Source of the DNA: a virus
IMG/VR virus record: IMGVR_UViG_3300010885_056201
Span: 1-30,970 of that record
Reading direction: 5' to 3' (one strand)
DNA: 30,970 nucleotides
This document shows, piece by piece, positions 15,730 through 25,500 of the stretch; position 1 is the stretch's first letter, and every line of letters begins with the position of its first letter. The notes beneath the pieces were generated by a model. The model saw only the letters and a program-made list of their open reading frames with translations, searched no databases and was not told where the DNA came from. The position numbers and the translations under genes were made by a program.

Positions 15730-17942
15730 CAGCCTATCCCACCGAAGACGTTAGGCTTGTTCAACATGATATCGCGGAGGACGAGGTCAGTCAGCTGGCC
15801 CACGTCTAGCTCAATTCTCAGTGATGTTCCCACGCCCTGAAGAGACGCGCGGACGGCGTCAGTCACGGCTGGTAGGCTGGCACGCGGCGCGGGTGGCGGT
15901 GCTGGTGCAGGCTCAGCAGGCGGCTTAGCAACAAGTTCGTCCCGCTTGTCAAGTGAGAACGACTTCTCATTCATCTCACCAAAGTTTGCTGTGACGACTG
16001 TGCTGCCTCCCGGTGAGACATAAAGGTCTTGGGTAGGTTTAGCTTGTGTTTGTGCTACACCCGCACGCGCTGCTGCAATGTCAGCTGGCGTAATTTTATT
16101 ACCGGTCAATTTTTGAAGTTGATCGATCAAAGCGTCAAAAAGTTCATTGACAACTTTGCGTGCAATTGGTTCTAATGTTTTTGATAGTGTAGTTAAGCTA
16201 GTCGCAGCTGCTCCTGCTGCCAGCTTAGACAATTCAGCATCTACTTGTCTTACACCCATTAATACAGTTCGATAAGACTCACCGCCTTTCTCAACATATG
16301 TCGCTGCTAGTCTGCCAACTGTATCGTTAAGATCACTGGCTGTTCTAGACATTTCTAAACCAGTATTGGCAAAAATCTTAGCTGCTCTTACAGCTTGCGC
16401 ATGGACGTCTTGCGCTGACTCAAGCATTTGATTATTGATCTTTACACGCTGTTCAAGTTTTGCGTCAAGAAATGCCTGTCTTTCATCGTCAGACTTTCCA
16501 ACATCTTGAAATTCTTTATTGGCACTCTCTTGTGTTGCTGATAGCTCTTCAAGTGATCTAACATTACCATCGAGCAGCCCGCGGAGGCCCTCCATAGTGA
16601 TGCCTAGCTGCTGTGTGATCATTCTCTTGTATGTGATGGGTATCTCATCGAAAGACTTGCCAGTTGCAAGCAAGCCTTCACGTAGCTTCTCGAGCATCAT
16701 GGCGGGATCTTCATATTTCAGATGCATCAATTCCATAGCATCATAATTGGTGCCTAATGCAGCGTTGAGTTGTCCGACTGTTTGTGCAGCCGACTCAAAT
16801 GTGTCAAATTTACCCATTACGCCTTGCAGCTCAGTGATGCTGACATGAAGATCATGTGCTCTCGCTGAGATTTTTGCAAATTCGTCCGTTGATCTAAATC
16901 CAAACATGTCAATGTTCTGTGACATCTTTAGGACATCACTGACTATTAGCTGTGCGTTATAGCCGAATGCTGACTGTCCCATTTCAGCTGATTTAACAAC
17001 GTCATTAAAGTAGTCTGCTGTAGCCTCACCCTCTCTAATATAGTTCAGACGAACTAAGTCGCGTACTTGTTCAGATGTTACTCCCAATCCTTTAATTGCA
17101 ACATCGATTCTCTTAAGATCTTGTAGAGACTTGTCGATGTCTTGAGGATTAAGCATGTCCCTAGCAAAAGGCTGACGAAGATTATCGTCCTGCAGGATGG
17201 TCAAGAAGGGCTGAAATGCTTCGATTGTTCCGCCCATGACGTCCATAAGTGGCACGCCTTGAACTCTAAAAAAATCGTCCCTAACTAATTGTCCATTCTT
17301 TTCCTTAAAACCTGACGCGAGACTATAAAACTCCGTCATGGCACCTTGTGTATTCAAGAATGCCTCGTCGGTGTTATTGACGCCTGCTATAAATTTTGCT
17401 TGCGCATCTGTTAGACTATCTAATGCAATAGGACCCACATAACCAATTGTCTTGTAGTACGTTGAAACTTTCGCAGCTAAGCCTTCTTGTGCAGAAGAAA
17501 TTTGGTCAGTTGCGGTTTTAGCATCAGTTGCCGTCTGGATGAACATACGTGATGATCCACCAACAACCTCGGCGATAGCACGGACCGTATTGACACGTTC
17601 TATTGACATGTCTCTAAGGCGTAGGTTCGCACCCATAAGCTGATCGCCGAAGAACTGAGCGCCCACAGACAGAGCAGCAAATGCATCGACACCGTCACGG
17701 GTCTGCTGTATTGTTGATGCTCTGTAGTTTGACGTCTCAGTTCTGATCGCAGCATTTTGCTGTCGCAGTAAATCAGCCGTCTGTGAAGTTGCCGTTAAAT
17801 CTCTGCGCAACCCTGCTACACGTGATTCTGCCGTCGCCTCGTCTTCGCCCCTTGCAACTCTTTCAATTTTAATGCTATCAATTCTCTGACGATTTCTTGT
17901 CTGAAGTAATTGAATTTCTTCTTTAAGTTGCTCGTTTGCCAT
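15729..17942 (-). CDS. Tail tape measure protein
   Basis: Fills the tail tube, sets tail length and is ejected before DNA. The 737-residue protein is largely helical: an N-terminal coiled coil (about 1-60), long polar helices without transmembrane segments, and a Pro/Ala-rich linker near 665-690 (AEPAPAPPPAPRASLP) before a short C-terminal domain ending NKPNVFGGIG. It stands directly after the frameshifted chaperone pair and before baseplate genes, the invariant place for a tape measure. At about 1.5 angstrom per residue it predicts a tail near 110 nm, close to T4 (gp29, 590 residues). The ATG at 17942 lacks a strong ribosome-binding site and lies 14 bases after the chaperone-extension stop. 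Confidence 0.8.
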   Translation of the reverse strand: MANEQLKEEIQLLQTRNRQRIDSIKIERVARGEDEATAESRVAGLRRDLTATSQTADLLRQQNAAIRTETSNYRASTIQQTRDGVDAFAALSVGAQFFGDQLMGANLRLRDMSIERVNTVRAIAEVVGGSSRMFIQTATDAKTATDQISSAQEGLAAKVSTYYKTIGYVGPIALDSLTDAQAKFIAGVNNTDEAFLNTQGAMTEFYSLASGFKEKNGQLVRDDFFRVQGVPLMDVMGGTIEAFQPFLTILQDDNLRQPFARDMLNPQDIDKSLQDLKRIDVAIKGLGVTSEQVRDLVRLNYIREGEATADYFNDVVKSAEMGQSAFGYNAQLIVSDVLKMSQNIDMFGFRSTDEFAKISARAHDLHVSITELQGVMGKFDTFESAAQTVGQLNAALGTNYDAMELMHLKYEDPAMMLEKLREGLLATGKSFDEIPITYKRMITQQLGITMEGLRGLLDGNVRSLEELSATQESANKEFQDVGKSDDERQAFLDAKLEQRVKINNQMLESAQDVHAQAVRAAKIFANTGLEMSRTASDLNDTVGRLAATYVEKGGESYRTVLMGVRQVDAELSKLAAGAAATSLTTLSKTLEPIARKVVNELFDALIDQLQKLTGNKITPADIAAARAGVAQTQAKPTQDLYVSPGGSTVVTANFGEMNEKSFSLDKRDELVAKPPAEPAPAPPPAPRASLPAVTDAVRASLQGVGTSLRIELDVGQLTDLVLRDIMLNKPNVFGGIG

Positions 17943-17956
17943 GTGTCACTCTAGAG

Positions 17957-18166
17957 TTACTTATCTTTAAGTGCGGCGCTCAAGGGCACATCCATATTAC
18001 TCATAGCATCTGTGGGCTGTGGCGTCTTTGACTTGATCAGTCTTTTAATCGTCCATTCTCTAATTCTCACGGGCATTGCATAAAAGTTCTGGTATGACAC
18101 ATTTAAGTGTGATGCTAGAATAAAGAACGATTCTAACTGATTTTCTTTAAAATTAGTCAGTGGGCC
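17957..18166 (-). CDS. Tail assembly chaperone extension, reached by frameshifting from the gp26-like gene
   Basis: A 69-codon frame that begins in the last codons of the gp26-like gene and ends 14 bases before the tape measure. It has no ATG, GTG or TTG near its 5' end: the first in-frame GTG is about 25 codons in and the first ATG about 30 codons in. The conserved-looking part precedes both. The translation contains LESFFILASHLNVSYQNFYA (residues 11-30), then MPVRIREWTIKRLI, a pattern (F..LA.HLN....F..MP...R.W....LI) like the T part of tail assembly chaperones and small T4-like tail proteins. Fusion through the upstream T7 tract would give a protein of about 351 residues. The frame is +1 (equivalently -2) relative to the gp26-like frame. 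I place the entry from the first codon after the T7 run. Coding potential is convincing; the mechanism is inferred. Confidence 0.72.
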   Translation of the reverse strand, partial: GPLTNFKENQLESFFILASHLNVSYQNFYAMPVRIREWTIKRLIKSKTPQPTDAMSNMDVPLSAALKDK

Positions 18167-19013
18167 AAAAAAAGCTGGCGCCCATTGGCAAATTCACCTC
18201 ACTTTCTGCACCGCAGGAAGAGCACGTGTAGCTTGCCTTCATCTTAATCCCTGGCTCATTCTTAGTGTAAAAGTCTCTTAAAAACTTACTATCGCGCGCA
18301 GGCATGTTGGAAACGAAAGTAGCAATTTTACTACGATCGGTCACACCATCTATTTTAACAATTTGATGCTGCATCCTTGTTGTGATGGGATTCTCTGCAG
18401 AATCTCCTAGCAGCTTCTTGCGCCTTTCAACTTCTATCGAGAGATCTTCTTCGTCTCTACCTGTTAAAAACTTTAGTACGACTTTCTTCTTAGTGATAGG
18501 AAGCAATACTTCAAATTCATTGATACCAGGAACTGTGGGGTCAACTTGCAGAGGCTCAATTTCAAGTGCTGACAGGTCAAAAATGCTAGAGCCGCGTCGA
18601 GCGCAGTGCAAGCAGTCAACTTCGCAGTTATATTCTGCTCCGTAACCTGTAATCCTAATTGCAACAAGTAGTGCCTGCCTATCACCGACAAGCATCATGT
18701 TTGGATCTATGCTCTTATCAATCAAGCAAGATCTAATAAGCTCTGTGATAGTAGTCCCGAGCCTGCTGTAAGCTTTTGACATTATAATGTCTTCTTCTCT
18801 TGCAGTCATTGCTTTAATCTCTACCATTTTCTTGCCATGTAGAGATGAGCTTGTTGGATAGATAACACCTGCTGATGGGAGAGGTGCTACGTCGACCGGG
18901 ACTTCCCAACCAAATTCCTTCATAGCGTCCTGCCGATGTATTCCCTCGGGTATCACGGCGGTGCTCTTCTTATCATTACCACTTGCTGCAAAGATCTCGT
19001 TCTTACGTGCCAA
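18153..19013 (-). CDS. T4 gp26-like baseplate/tail assembly protein with zinc site
   Basis: 286 residues. LPSAGVIYP (45-53), then EIKAMTAREEDIIMSK (65-80), NMMLVGDRQALLVAIRITGYG (105-125) fit the T4-type baseplate protein family that includes gp26. Four cysteines, DCLHC (134, 137) and CSSCG (264, 267), would form a zinc ribbon. The protein ends FFWPTD* at 18153. Between tail tube and tape measure this is the position of the tail assembly chaperone, and an overlapping frame continues downstream. The start is TTG at 19013 with no site of its own except GGGAG inside the terminator hairpin's 3' arm; an ATG at 18923 (MKEFGWEVPV, preceded by AGGAC) is a good alternative that would remove 30 poorly conserved residues. 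Family call is firm; function as chaperone rather than virion component is inference. Confidence 0.82.
   Translation of the reverse strand: MARKNEIFAASGNDKKSTAVIPEGIHRQDAMKEFGWEVPVDVAPLPSAGVIYPTSSSLHGKKMVEIKAMTAREEDIIMSKAYSRLGTTITELIRSCLIDKSIDPNMMLVGDRQALLVAIRITGYGAEYNCEVDCLHCARRGSSIFDLSALEIEPLQVDPTVPGINEFEVLLPITKKKVVLKFLTGRDEEDLSIEVERRKKLLGDSAENPITTRMQHQIVKIDGVTDRSKIATFVSNMPARDSKFLRDFYTKNEPGIKMKASYTCSSCGAESEVNLPMGASFFWPTD
18167..18173 (-). promoter_or_regulatory. Candidate slippery heptamer (T7) for programmed frameshifting
   Basis: Seven T residues on the minus strand, read as AGC TTT TTT TGG in the gp26-like frame (…SFFW). Shifting +1, or -2, gives …FF then GPLTNFKENQ in the chaperone-extension frame; -1 shifting would stop after three codons. 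The run lies 4 codons before the gp26-like stop. Confidence 0.6.
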
Positions 19014-19019
19014 AGTAAA

Positions 19020-19051
19020 AATCTCCCACTTACAAGTATAAGTGGGAGATT
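19020..19051 (-). terminator. Intrinsic terminator after the tail tube gene
   Basis: A perfect 13-bp stem (19020-19032 with 19039-19051) and a 6-base loop; on the minus strand the 3' arm GTGGGAGAT runs into TTTTT. It follows the tail tube stop by about 20 bases and would reduce transcription into the chaperone, tape measure and baseplate genes. The GGGAG in the 3' arm is also the only candidate ribosome-binding site for the TTG start of the gp26-like gene. Confidence 0.85.
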
Positions 19052-19072
19052 CTCTTTGTTAAAGAATAAAAA

Positions 19073-19561
19073 TCAGAACTGGAGAACGCAGTTGTCAAAG
19101 CGGAGTGTGAGCTCAATCTTCACGACTTCATCTGCTCCGTAGTCAACAGCACCGTAGTTGGCTGTTGTAATGAATGCGCCCTTGAAGTCCCAAAGTTCAA
19201 CGACAGTTCCGACTGGATCGATCATCTTCAGCTGGCAGTCACGCTTGTAGAAGTCAGCATAACCAGCACGTCCGCTCACCATCTCCTGGTGCGTGCGGAG
19301 CCACTCCATCACCTGCTGTGCGCCTGAGGGTGCAATGGGATCGTGAAGTGTGATACCGATCGTTCCGAAAGTGAACTTCTTTGCGAGGTAGCGTGTGCTG
19401 TTGATCCATGGGATGGTGATCTCACCGCCTGTGAAGGTGGGTCGTGATGCTTTCGACACGAGGTAGGAGTCGATACCCTCAAGTGCGAAAACCCATCGAT
19501 GCTGACGCTTCGGCTCAAACTTATTGGGAAGCATGTCGGTGACTGAGAGTGTCTCTGCCAT
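19073..19561 (-). CDS. gp19: Tail tube protein, T4 gp19-like
   Basis: Forms the inner tube of the contractile tail through which DNA passes. At 162 residues it matches gp19 (163). Characteristic stretches are FEPKRQHRWVFALEGIDSYL (16-35), FTGGEITIPWINSTRYLAKK (43-62), TITLHD-like GITLHDPIAPSGAQQVMEWL (69-88) and a beta-rich C-terminus KIELTLRFDNCVLQF. The ATG at 19561 follows AGGAGAATTTAAT, a strong ribosome-binding site in keeping with a high-copy protein. It lies between the sheath genes and the terminator at 19020-19051. Confidence 0.92.
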   Translation of the reverse strand: MAETLSVTDMLPNKFEPKRQHRWVFALEGIDSYLVSKASRPTFTGGEITIPWINSTRYLAKKFTFGTIGITLHDPIAPSGAQQVMEWLRTHQEMVSGRAGYADFYKRDCQLKMIDPVGTVVELWDFKGAFITTANYGAVDYGADEVVKIELTLRFDNCVLQF

Positions 19562-19579
19562 ATTAAATTCTCCTGTCTT

Positions 19580-19587
19580 TAACTATC
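19580..19587 (-). repeat. Octamer GATAGTTA, copy 1 (sheath-tube gap)
   Basis: Immediately after the first-listed sheath gene's TGA, within TGATAGATAGTTAAAG, 8 bases before the tube gene's AGGAG. Confidence 0.5.
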
Positions 19588-19589
19588 TA

Positions 19590-22559
19590 TCAAGTGAGAG
19601 TCACACCTGCATTGCTGAGCTCAAAGCTGAGTGCGATGAACTCGATGGAGCGGGTGGGTTGGATGAAGATCTTGCCGCGGATCGTGTTGTTGTTGATGTC
19701 TGCTTGTGTCGTCGTGGTCGAGTCAATCACAACCTTGTAGCGATCAAGGCCGCCCTTTGAGCGGATTGATGCAAGGATAGGATTGACGAGGCTGTTGAAG
19801 CGCTCGAGTGTCGCTGCAGTGTTGGGCTCGAAGATGATCTGGTTCGAGACTGCACGGACCTGGCGACGAAGTGTGATCAGAAGACGACGGACGTTGACGC
19901 GATCGAGAGCAGATGCCTTTGCAAGCAGCGTCCTTTGACCGTAGATCACCAGCTTGCGATCGGAGTTAGATGTGATGTCAAGGATGGGGTTGATGTGTGC
20001 ATCGTAGATCGAGTCAGCAAGCGTTCCCTGCTTGATCTGCGTCGCTGCTGAACCGACTGTCGTAATGACACCGCGATTTGCTCCAGCGGGTGCGAACCAG
20101 GGATATGATACGCGATCGTTGTAGGCAAATGCACCCAAGACGCCGACGCTGGGTGGAACGCGTGTGGTCGATCCCTGGAAAGGAATGTTGATGTCTGGGA
20201 AGTATGCTGCTGCAAAAGAGCTATTGAGACCGCGGTTGCTGAAAGCGTTGATTGTGTTTGCGATGCTCACTGTGGCGCCGTCATATGACCCTGTCAGCAC
20301 AACATTGTAGCTGTCTCTCTCTTCGATGTCCATCAAGTAGAGCGTATCGAAGCGGTTCTCGACTGCACTGATTGCATAGTCAGTGATGACGCTGTTTCTA
20401 ATACCGGGAATTGTCAAGAGTGTGATGTCAGCGTCGTCCTTGCTGCCCATGATATTGACTGCCTTGCGGTAAGCAGCCACGGTAGGTCCTGCAGTGCCAC
20501 CTTGCCCTGCTGTGTCATCAATCTCGCGCTTGACGGCGTCGTTATTGAGTGATACCTTGTCTGCATTGAAGATGTTGGTGCCGTCAAAACCGCCCTGTGC
20601 AATGAACAAGAAAGATACAAACTGCCTGTTACCTGTCTCTCGAAGGTCATCTACCTGGAATGCACGTGTCTTTGTTGCGCTATCAACGGTGATGCTACCA
20701 TTTCTAACATACGTGGCATTTGCCCACTGTGTGCTATCAGCACGGTTGTTGACTGCTGACGATCCTGTTACAACTCGGATCCGCTCGAGTGAGAAGAAAT
20801 TGTTGTTAAAGACGTCAACGTCGAGGACGTTGCCGTTTGTTGTTGCTGCGCCGGGATTGTTGTCAACAAAGAAGTTCATATTTGCAGGTGCAAATGATGG
20901 GAAGAACTTCGTGTGGCTGTCAATGTAGGACAGCTTGGCAGTTGTTGAGTTAAAGTCAGAGACGCTTGGCACATCTGTGAACTGGATGCCCCACGTCAGC
21001 GATGAATCAACGACACCGCCGTTTGCAATGTTTCTACGGTATGGAATGGGTGGCTCAATGACGCGCTTGAGGACGTCTGTCTGACCAGCTGCAAAGCGAG
21101 CAACATCGGAAAGATTTGTGAGAAGTGAGCTGCCCGATGTGACTAAGTGTCCGTAGCCTCTGTGGCCAAAAGGCAGTGCTGCAACGGGAACTTCTCCTGC
21201 CAAGAACTGATCAGACATCTCAACGCGGATGTAAGGATTGACGACTGCGTAGTCGCCATCAGAGACTATCTTCTGGGATGTAAGCCCCTTGTCAAAGTCA
21301 AAGTATGTGCTCTGATCACCGATGCGAAGTGCAATGTAGTTAGGTGAGTCGGGATCAAGCGTCAGTCCAGAGAAGTCGACGCCTGCGACTGGTGTGAGGT
21401 TGAACACCTGACCTACAGGATAGCTGTAGAGCACGAGATCAAACGTTCCGTAAGTGTCATTGTCTACACCTGGAACGATGTTCTGGATGTTAAACACAAA
21501 GCGCGTGTTATTGTAAGCACCGTCGCCAAGTGTGTGTATTCTGAAGAGATCGTACTTTGTTCCACCAAAATCTTGTGAGACAACAAACGGTGTCTTAGGA
21601 TGTGTGAACCGCTCACTAAAGTTCTCGTAATTTGGTACCGTTGCAGAGCTTGAATCTCTTGCAAGACTTCCCGATGTGATGAATGCTGCGTCCTCAAGCC
21701 CCGTAAAGACGCGTGCTGATGCTGCATCAAGAATGCCTGAACCTGTTACAACTGCCAGCGAAGCAGGAATGTCATAGTAGGCATAGAGGAAGTGACCCTT
21801 CTCCTCGATCTTTGTCGGATCGCGATTGATGCTTGCATTAATCGAAAAGTGATTAGAATTTGCAGGATCAAATGATGCTGTAATAGAGTTCGCTGTTCCC
21901 GTGTAACCATTTAGCAGCATCACGAACGTCGAGTCACCGATGTTGACTGAGCCTGTAAGTGCACCATTTGGGCCGCCTGCTGTTGCTGCCGTTGCTGCAG
22001 GCGTATTAGATGTATTAAAATTACCTGACAATGCGAGTGTTACGCCTGATGGCGCCAGGACAACAGCACGAAGAATAGGATGTGCTTTTGAGCTTTTCTG
22101 GATGCCCGCCTCAGAGAAGATTGTACTTCCAGCGCTCTCTGACATGTAGCATCCAAGGAAGTATGTGCGTCCAGGAACGCCACCATCAACTGCAGAGATA
22201 TTTCTGCTAACTGCGCCGTTGCCTTGAACCTGCTTGCTACCTACAACGAAGCCTGCATTTGTCACTTGTCCTGTTGATGTGCTTCTCTTGAGGCCGTCAC
22301 CGGCACCCAAAGTGCGCAGGAACGTAACTGAGGCGGGTGAGGCTGCATTGGCAAAGTACTGTTGTCCTGCGAGTGCACCAAAATTTGAGTTTGTTGCTTC
22401 ACCGAAGACGCGATTAAAGTCAGACACAGATCCTACAACAACAGGAACGAATGCAGGACCTGACTGTGCCGTGCCGATGATGCCTGCAGATGGCCCTGTT
22501 GGGGGTGTTGAAGTCACACCCGTTAGGTCAACTTCGCCGGAGTATACGCCTGGGATCAT
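19590..22559 (-). CDS. gp18: Tail sheath protein A, T4 gp18-like
   Basis: Contractile sheath subunit. The N-terminus PGVYSGEVDLTG then AGIIGTAQSGPAFVPVVVGS is the sheath arm/handshake region. The conserved C-terminal part includes VIYGQRTLLAKASALDRVNV and RRLLITLRRQVRAVSNQIIFEPNT (about 880-930), YPWFAPAGANRG (about 820), and ends in a beta strand SIEFIALSFELSN. At 989 residues it is much longer than T4 gp18 (659); the extra length is in the variable middle (about 150-600), likely surface domains. It is a paralogue of the adjacent sheath protein B. The ATG at 22559 has an AGAGAGG ribosome-binding site. Confident as sheath. Confidence 0.93.
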   Translation of the reverse strand: MIPGVYSGEVDLTGVTSTPPTGPSAGIIGTAQSGPAFVPVVVGSVSDFNRVFGEATNSNFGALAGQQYFANAASPASVTFLRTLGAGDGLKRSTSTGQVTNAGFVVGSKQVQGNGAVSRNISAVDGGVPGRTYFLGCYMSESAGSTIFSEAGIQKSSKAHPILRAVVLAPSGVTLALSGNFNTSNTPAATAATAGGPNGALTGSVNIGDSTFVMLLNGYTGTANSITASFDPANSNHFSINASINRDPTKIEEKGHFLYAYYDIPASLAVVTGSGILDAASARVFTGLEDAAFITSGSLARDSSSATVPNYENFSERFTHPKTPFVVSQDFGGTKYDLFRIHTLGDGAYNNTRFVFNIQNIVPGVDNDTYGTFDLVLYSYPVGQVFNLTPVAGVDFSGLTLDPDSPNYIALRIGDQSTYFDFDKGLTSQKIVSDGDYAVVNPYIRVEMSDQFLAGEVPVAALPFGHRGYGHLVTSGSSLLTNLSDVARFAAGQTDVLKRVIEPPIPYRRNIANGGVVDSSLTWGIQFTDVPSVSDFNSTTAKLSYIDSHTKFFPSFAPANMNFFVDNNPGAATTNGNVLDVDVFNNNFFSLERIRVVTGSSAVNNRADSTQWANATYVRNGSITVDSATKTRAFQVDDLRETGNRQFVSFLFIAQGGFDGTNIFNADKVSLNNDAVKREIDDTAGQGGTAGPTVAAYRKAVNIMGSKDDADITLLTIPGIRNSVITDYAISAVENRFDTLYLMDIEERDSYNVVLTGSYDGATVSIANTINAFSNRGLNSSFAAAYFPDINIPFQGSTTRVPPSVGVLGAFAYNDRVSYPWFAPAGANRGVITTVGSAATQIKQGTLADSIYDAHINPILDITSNSDRKLVIYGQRTLLAKASALDRVNVRRLLITLRRQVRAVSNQIIFEPNTAATLERFNSLVNPILASIRSKGGLDRYKVVIDSTTTTQADINNNTIRGKIFIQPTRSIEFIALSFELSNAGVTLT

Positions 22560-22581
22560 TTCGTTAAACCTCTCTTATTCC

Positions 22582-22589
22582 TAACTATC
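22582..22589 (-). repeat. Octamer GATAGTTA, copy 2 (between the sheath genes)
   Basis: Two bases after the TAA of sheath B, in TAATTGATAGTTAGG, upstream of the sheath A ribosome-binding site. Confidence 0.5.
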
Positions 22590-22591
22590 AA

Positions 22592-25500
22592 TTACACAAA
22601 GCTTGCGCCGTTATCTGTCACAATGAAGTCGATCGAGATGAACTCCACAGCGCGTGTGGGTATGATGATGACCCGTCCGTTCAGACGGTTTGCAATCACA
22701 TCTGTCTGTGTGTTGTTGGTATCGTCAACTATAACACGGAAGCCTTCGATGCCCTGCTGTGCCTGGACAAGTGCCAGAGCAGGATTGACCTGCGACACAA
22801 AAGCCGACCTTGTGGCGGCGTTGTTCTGCTCAAACAAGAATGTGCTAGCAATATTGCTGACAACGCGCTTCACTTCATTCACGAGGCGACGCACATTAAC
22901 GCGATCAAGCGCAGATTTTCCAACTTGCAGTGTCTTCTGTCCAAAGATGACGTAACCTGTGCCCGGGAATGACGTGATTGGGTTTATCCTATTATCATAC
23001 AGGAAGTCGCGATCTGCAGAGTTGAGACGTACTGCTGTTGTTGACACAAAGTTAAGGGCGCCGCGGTTAAAGCCTGCAGGTGCATACCAGGGATGTGATA
23101 CGGCATCATTGTATCCTATAGCTGCCAGCGCTGCGACTGATGATGGCACCTTGATCTTCCGCGATGTGCCGCCCTGATCTTGCATAGAAATATCTGGGAA
23201 GTAGACGGCAACAAAGTTATTGTTCAACTTTCTTGATGTAAACTTGTTGCCTGTCTGCTGGACATCTGGATGCTCTGATCCACCATCGAACAATCTAGAC
23301 CCGTTGTAATCGTATCCTGGAATGTCCATCAAGTAGAGAGCAAAGCCATAGTTCTGCACAAGAGTTGAGACGTAGTTGGTAACTGCTGCATCTCTTATGC
23401 CAGGAGCAGCAACCACGCTGACGTTTGATGCGTATCGATTTGTTAAGATCTCAGCGGCTGTTCTGTAAGCTGTCACAATGCTGTTGTTGACACCTGCGCC
23501 TGGTGTGTATGCTGAATTAAGACCGATGTCGACCACAGCGACTGCCTTTCCACCTGTCTCTGACGACGTTGCTCGGTCATTCATCTTACCCATGTCAGGA
23601 TCGAGGATGTTGAGGCCGTCAAAACCGCCTGTGAAGATGTTGGTAAACTTTGCGTAGTTTGTAAACTTGTTGAAGTAGATCGACGAAGTTACCGAGTAGA
23701 GCGATGCAAATGTTAACCTATTGCCCTCAGATGTGGGTTGAACAGTGTAGTTTGTTGGATTAACTACGCCGTTACGTATGTAAGCTGTCTCGAGAATGTG
23801 CTGCTCTGTTGTGCCTGTGATGTCAGCAAGCGCATTGATAAGTGTGCGTCCGCTGAGTGAGTTGTTTAGTGCGACACGTGCCAGCGTGAACTTGTTGTTT
23901 GAGAATGCATCAGCTGATGATCCTGTAACCAAAACATCAAGCTTCTGGATGCCTAACAGCTTGCTGTAGGACGCGAGCAATGGGTTAAAAGTTGAGCTGT
24001 CATTGGAGCGAAGAATTGCATTAGAAACACTTGATGTTAAGGGAAGTGCTTCTGACTTAATGCCCCAGTAGTAAGATGCATCTGCGATCTCAAGCGAGCC
24101 TGGCTTGCCAACATAGCCGCCTGCTGCATCTACAGCGTTAGTTGTTGTTTTGAAGCGAAGCGGCACAGGTGGAAGAATTGATCCAGTGTGTGCCGCAAGA
24201 CCTGCTGTCCCAAAGACACCTGCGAGACGGCGGGCTGTGCTTGCTCCAAATCCGCTTAAACCCGCTGTATTGTCTGTAAGTGTGTCTGTTGTTTTAATGA
24301 CTGGCAGACCTCTAAAGCCGAATGGAAGCGCATCAGCTGGAACTCGCTTTGTCTCGACGTCGGCGTGCATTACAACTCTTATGCGACTTGACACGCTTGA
24401 TCTTGTGCCTGATGTATAAGCTTTACGCTCATCTGATGTAAGCGCATCGAAACTGAAGAATGACTTCTGGTCACCAATGCGCTTTGCAACGTAATCATCG
24501 TCGTCAGGATTGAGCGTGCAGTTAGGATACTGCTCAAGGATGACAGGATTCTTGTCAGTGTCGTAGAAATCACGAACTTGAACTGTGAATGTTCCGAATG
24601 GATTTGCAGGATCACTTGACTTAGCAAGTGTGCTGATTGATACTTTGTACTTCTGCGATGTATTTGCACCGTCGTTCAGAGTTTCAAAGTAGAAAAGATC
24701 ATATTCACTTGAACCGTATGGCTGCGAGATGAAGTAAGTTGTCTTTGCTGACGAGTACCTCGTGTCAAATCTTCCGAAAGCATCTCTAAAAGATTGCGCG
24801 GTGTCACCTGAGGTCGCAGATGTACTTGCCGATCCTGATAGGACGGCAACTGCACCGCTGTCGGTTGATGTGATTGCAACCTCAGCCTCGACGGGGAAGT
24901 CAGCGTAAAGTAAATGCTCTTCTGCCTCAAAACGTGCTGGATCAGTGTTGAGTATGTTACCAATGTAAGCTGTATCAGCAGGATCAAGTGACGCTGTCAA
25001 AATCCTGATGCTTGTCTGGCCATCACCTGTAGAGAATGCGGGTGAAGAGCTAGAGATAACAAGCTTGAACTTTCTATAGAGATTGCTGCTTAGCGTGGCG
25101 CTAATTGTTGCATTATCGTCAGCTGTGTTTGCAACTGAATAGTCCTGATTGTGGTCAAGAACCTGCAGTCGTGTGCCTGATGCGAGTAGCACCATGCCAC
25201 GAACTAAGTTGACAAAGTTGTCACCTGATGCAACGTTGAAGCTGTTGTTGTCTGTAAAGATTGGGTATCCTACATCAGCAGATGCTGATACCCAGTGTTT
25301 TGCTGTGATATACTGAACCGCGCCTTTGTGACGTGCATCTGTGCCAACTGCTGGCGTCGTTCCTTTGATGAAGAAGCCTGCGTTCTTAACCGTTCCCTGC
25401 GCTGTAGTTGTTGAAAAATCTGATGTTGTTGAATTCGCACCACATCCAAGCACTCTAACGAATGTAAGTGCTGTGCCGTTCTGTAAGTACTGACTGGCAC

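Noticed and set aside
17957-18086. Treating the chaperone extension as an independent gene starting at its first in-frame ATG
   Set aside because: That start would discard the conserved-looking first 30 residues and lacks a clear ribosome-binding site.
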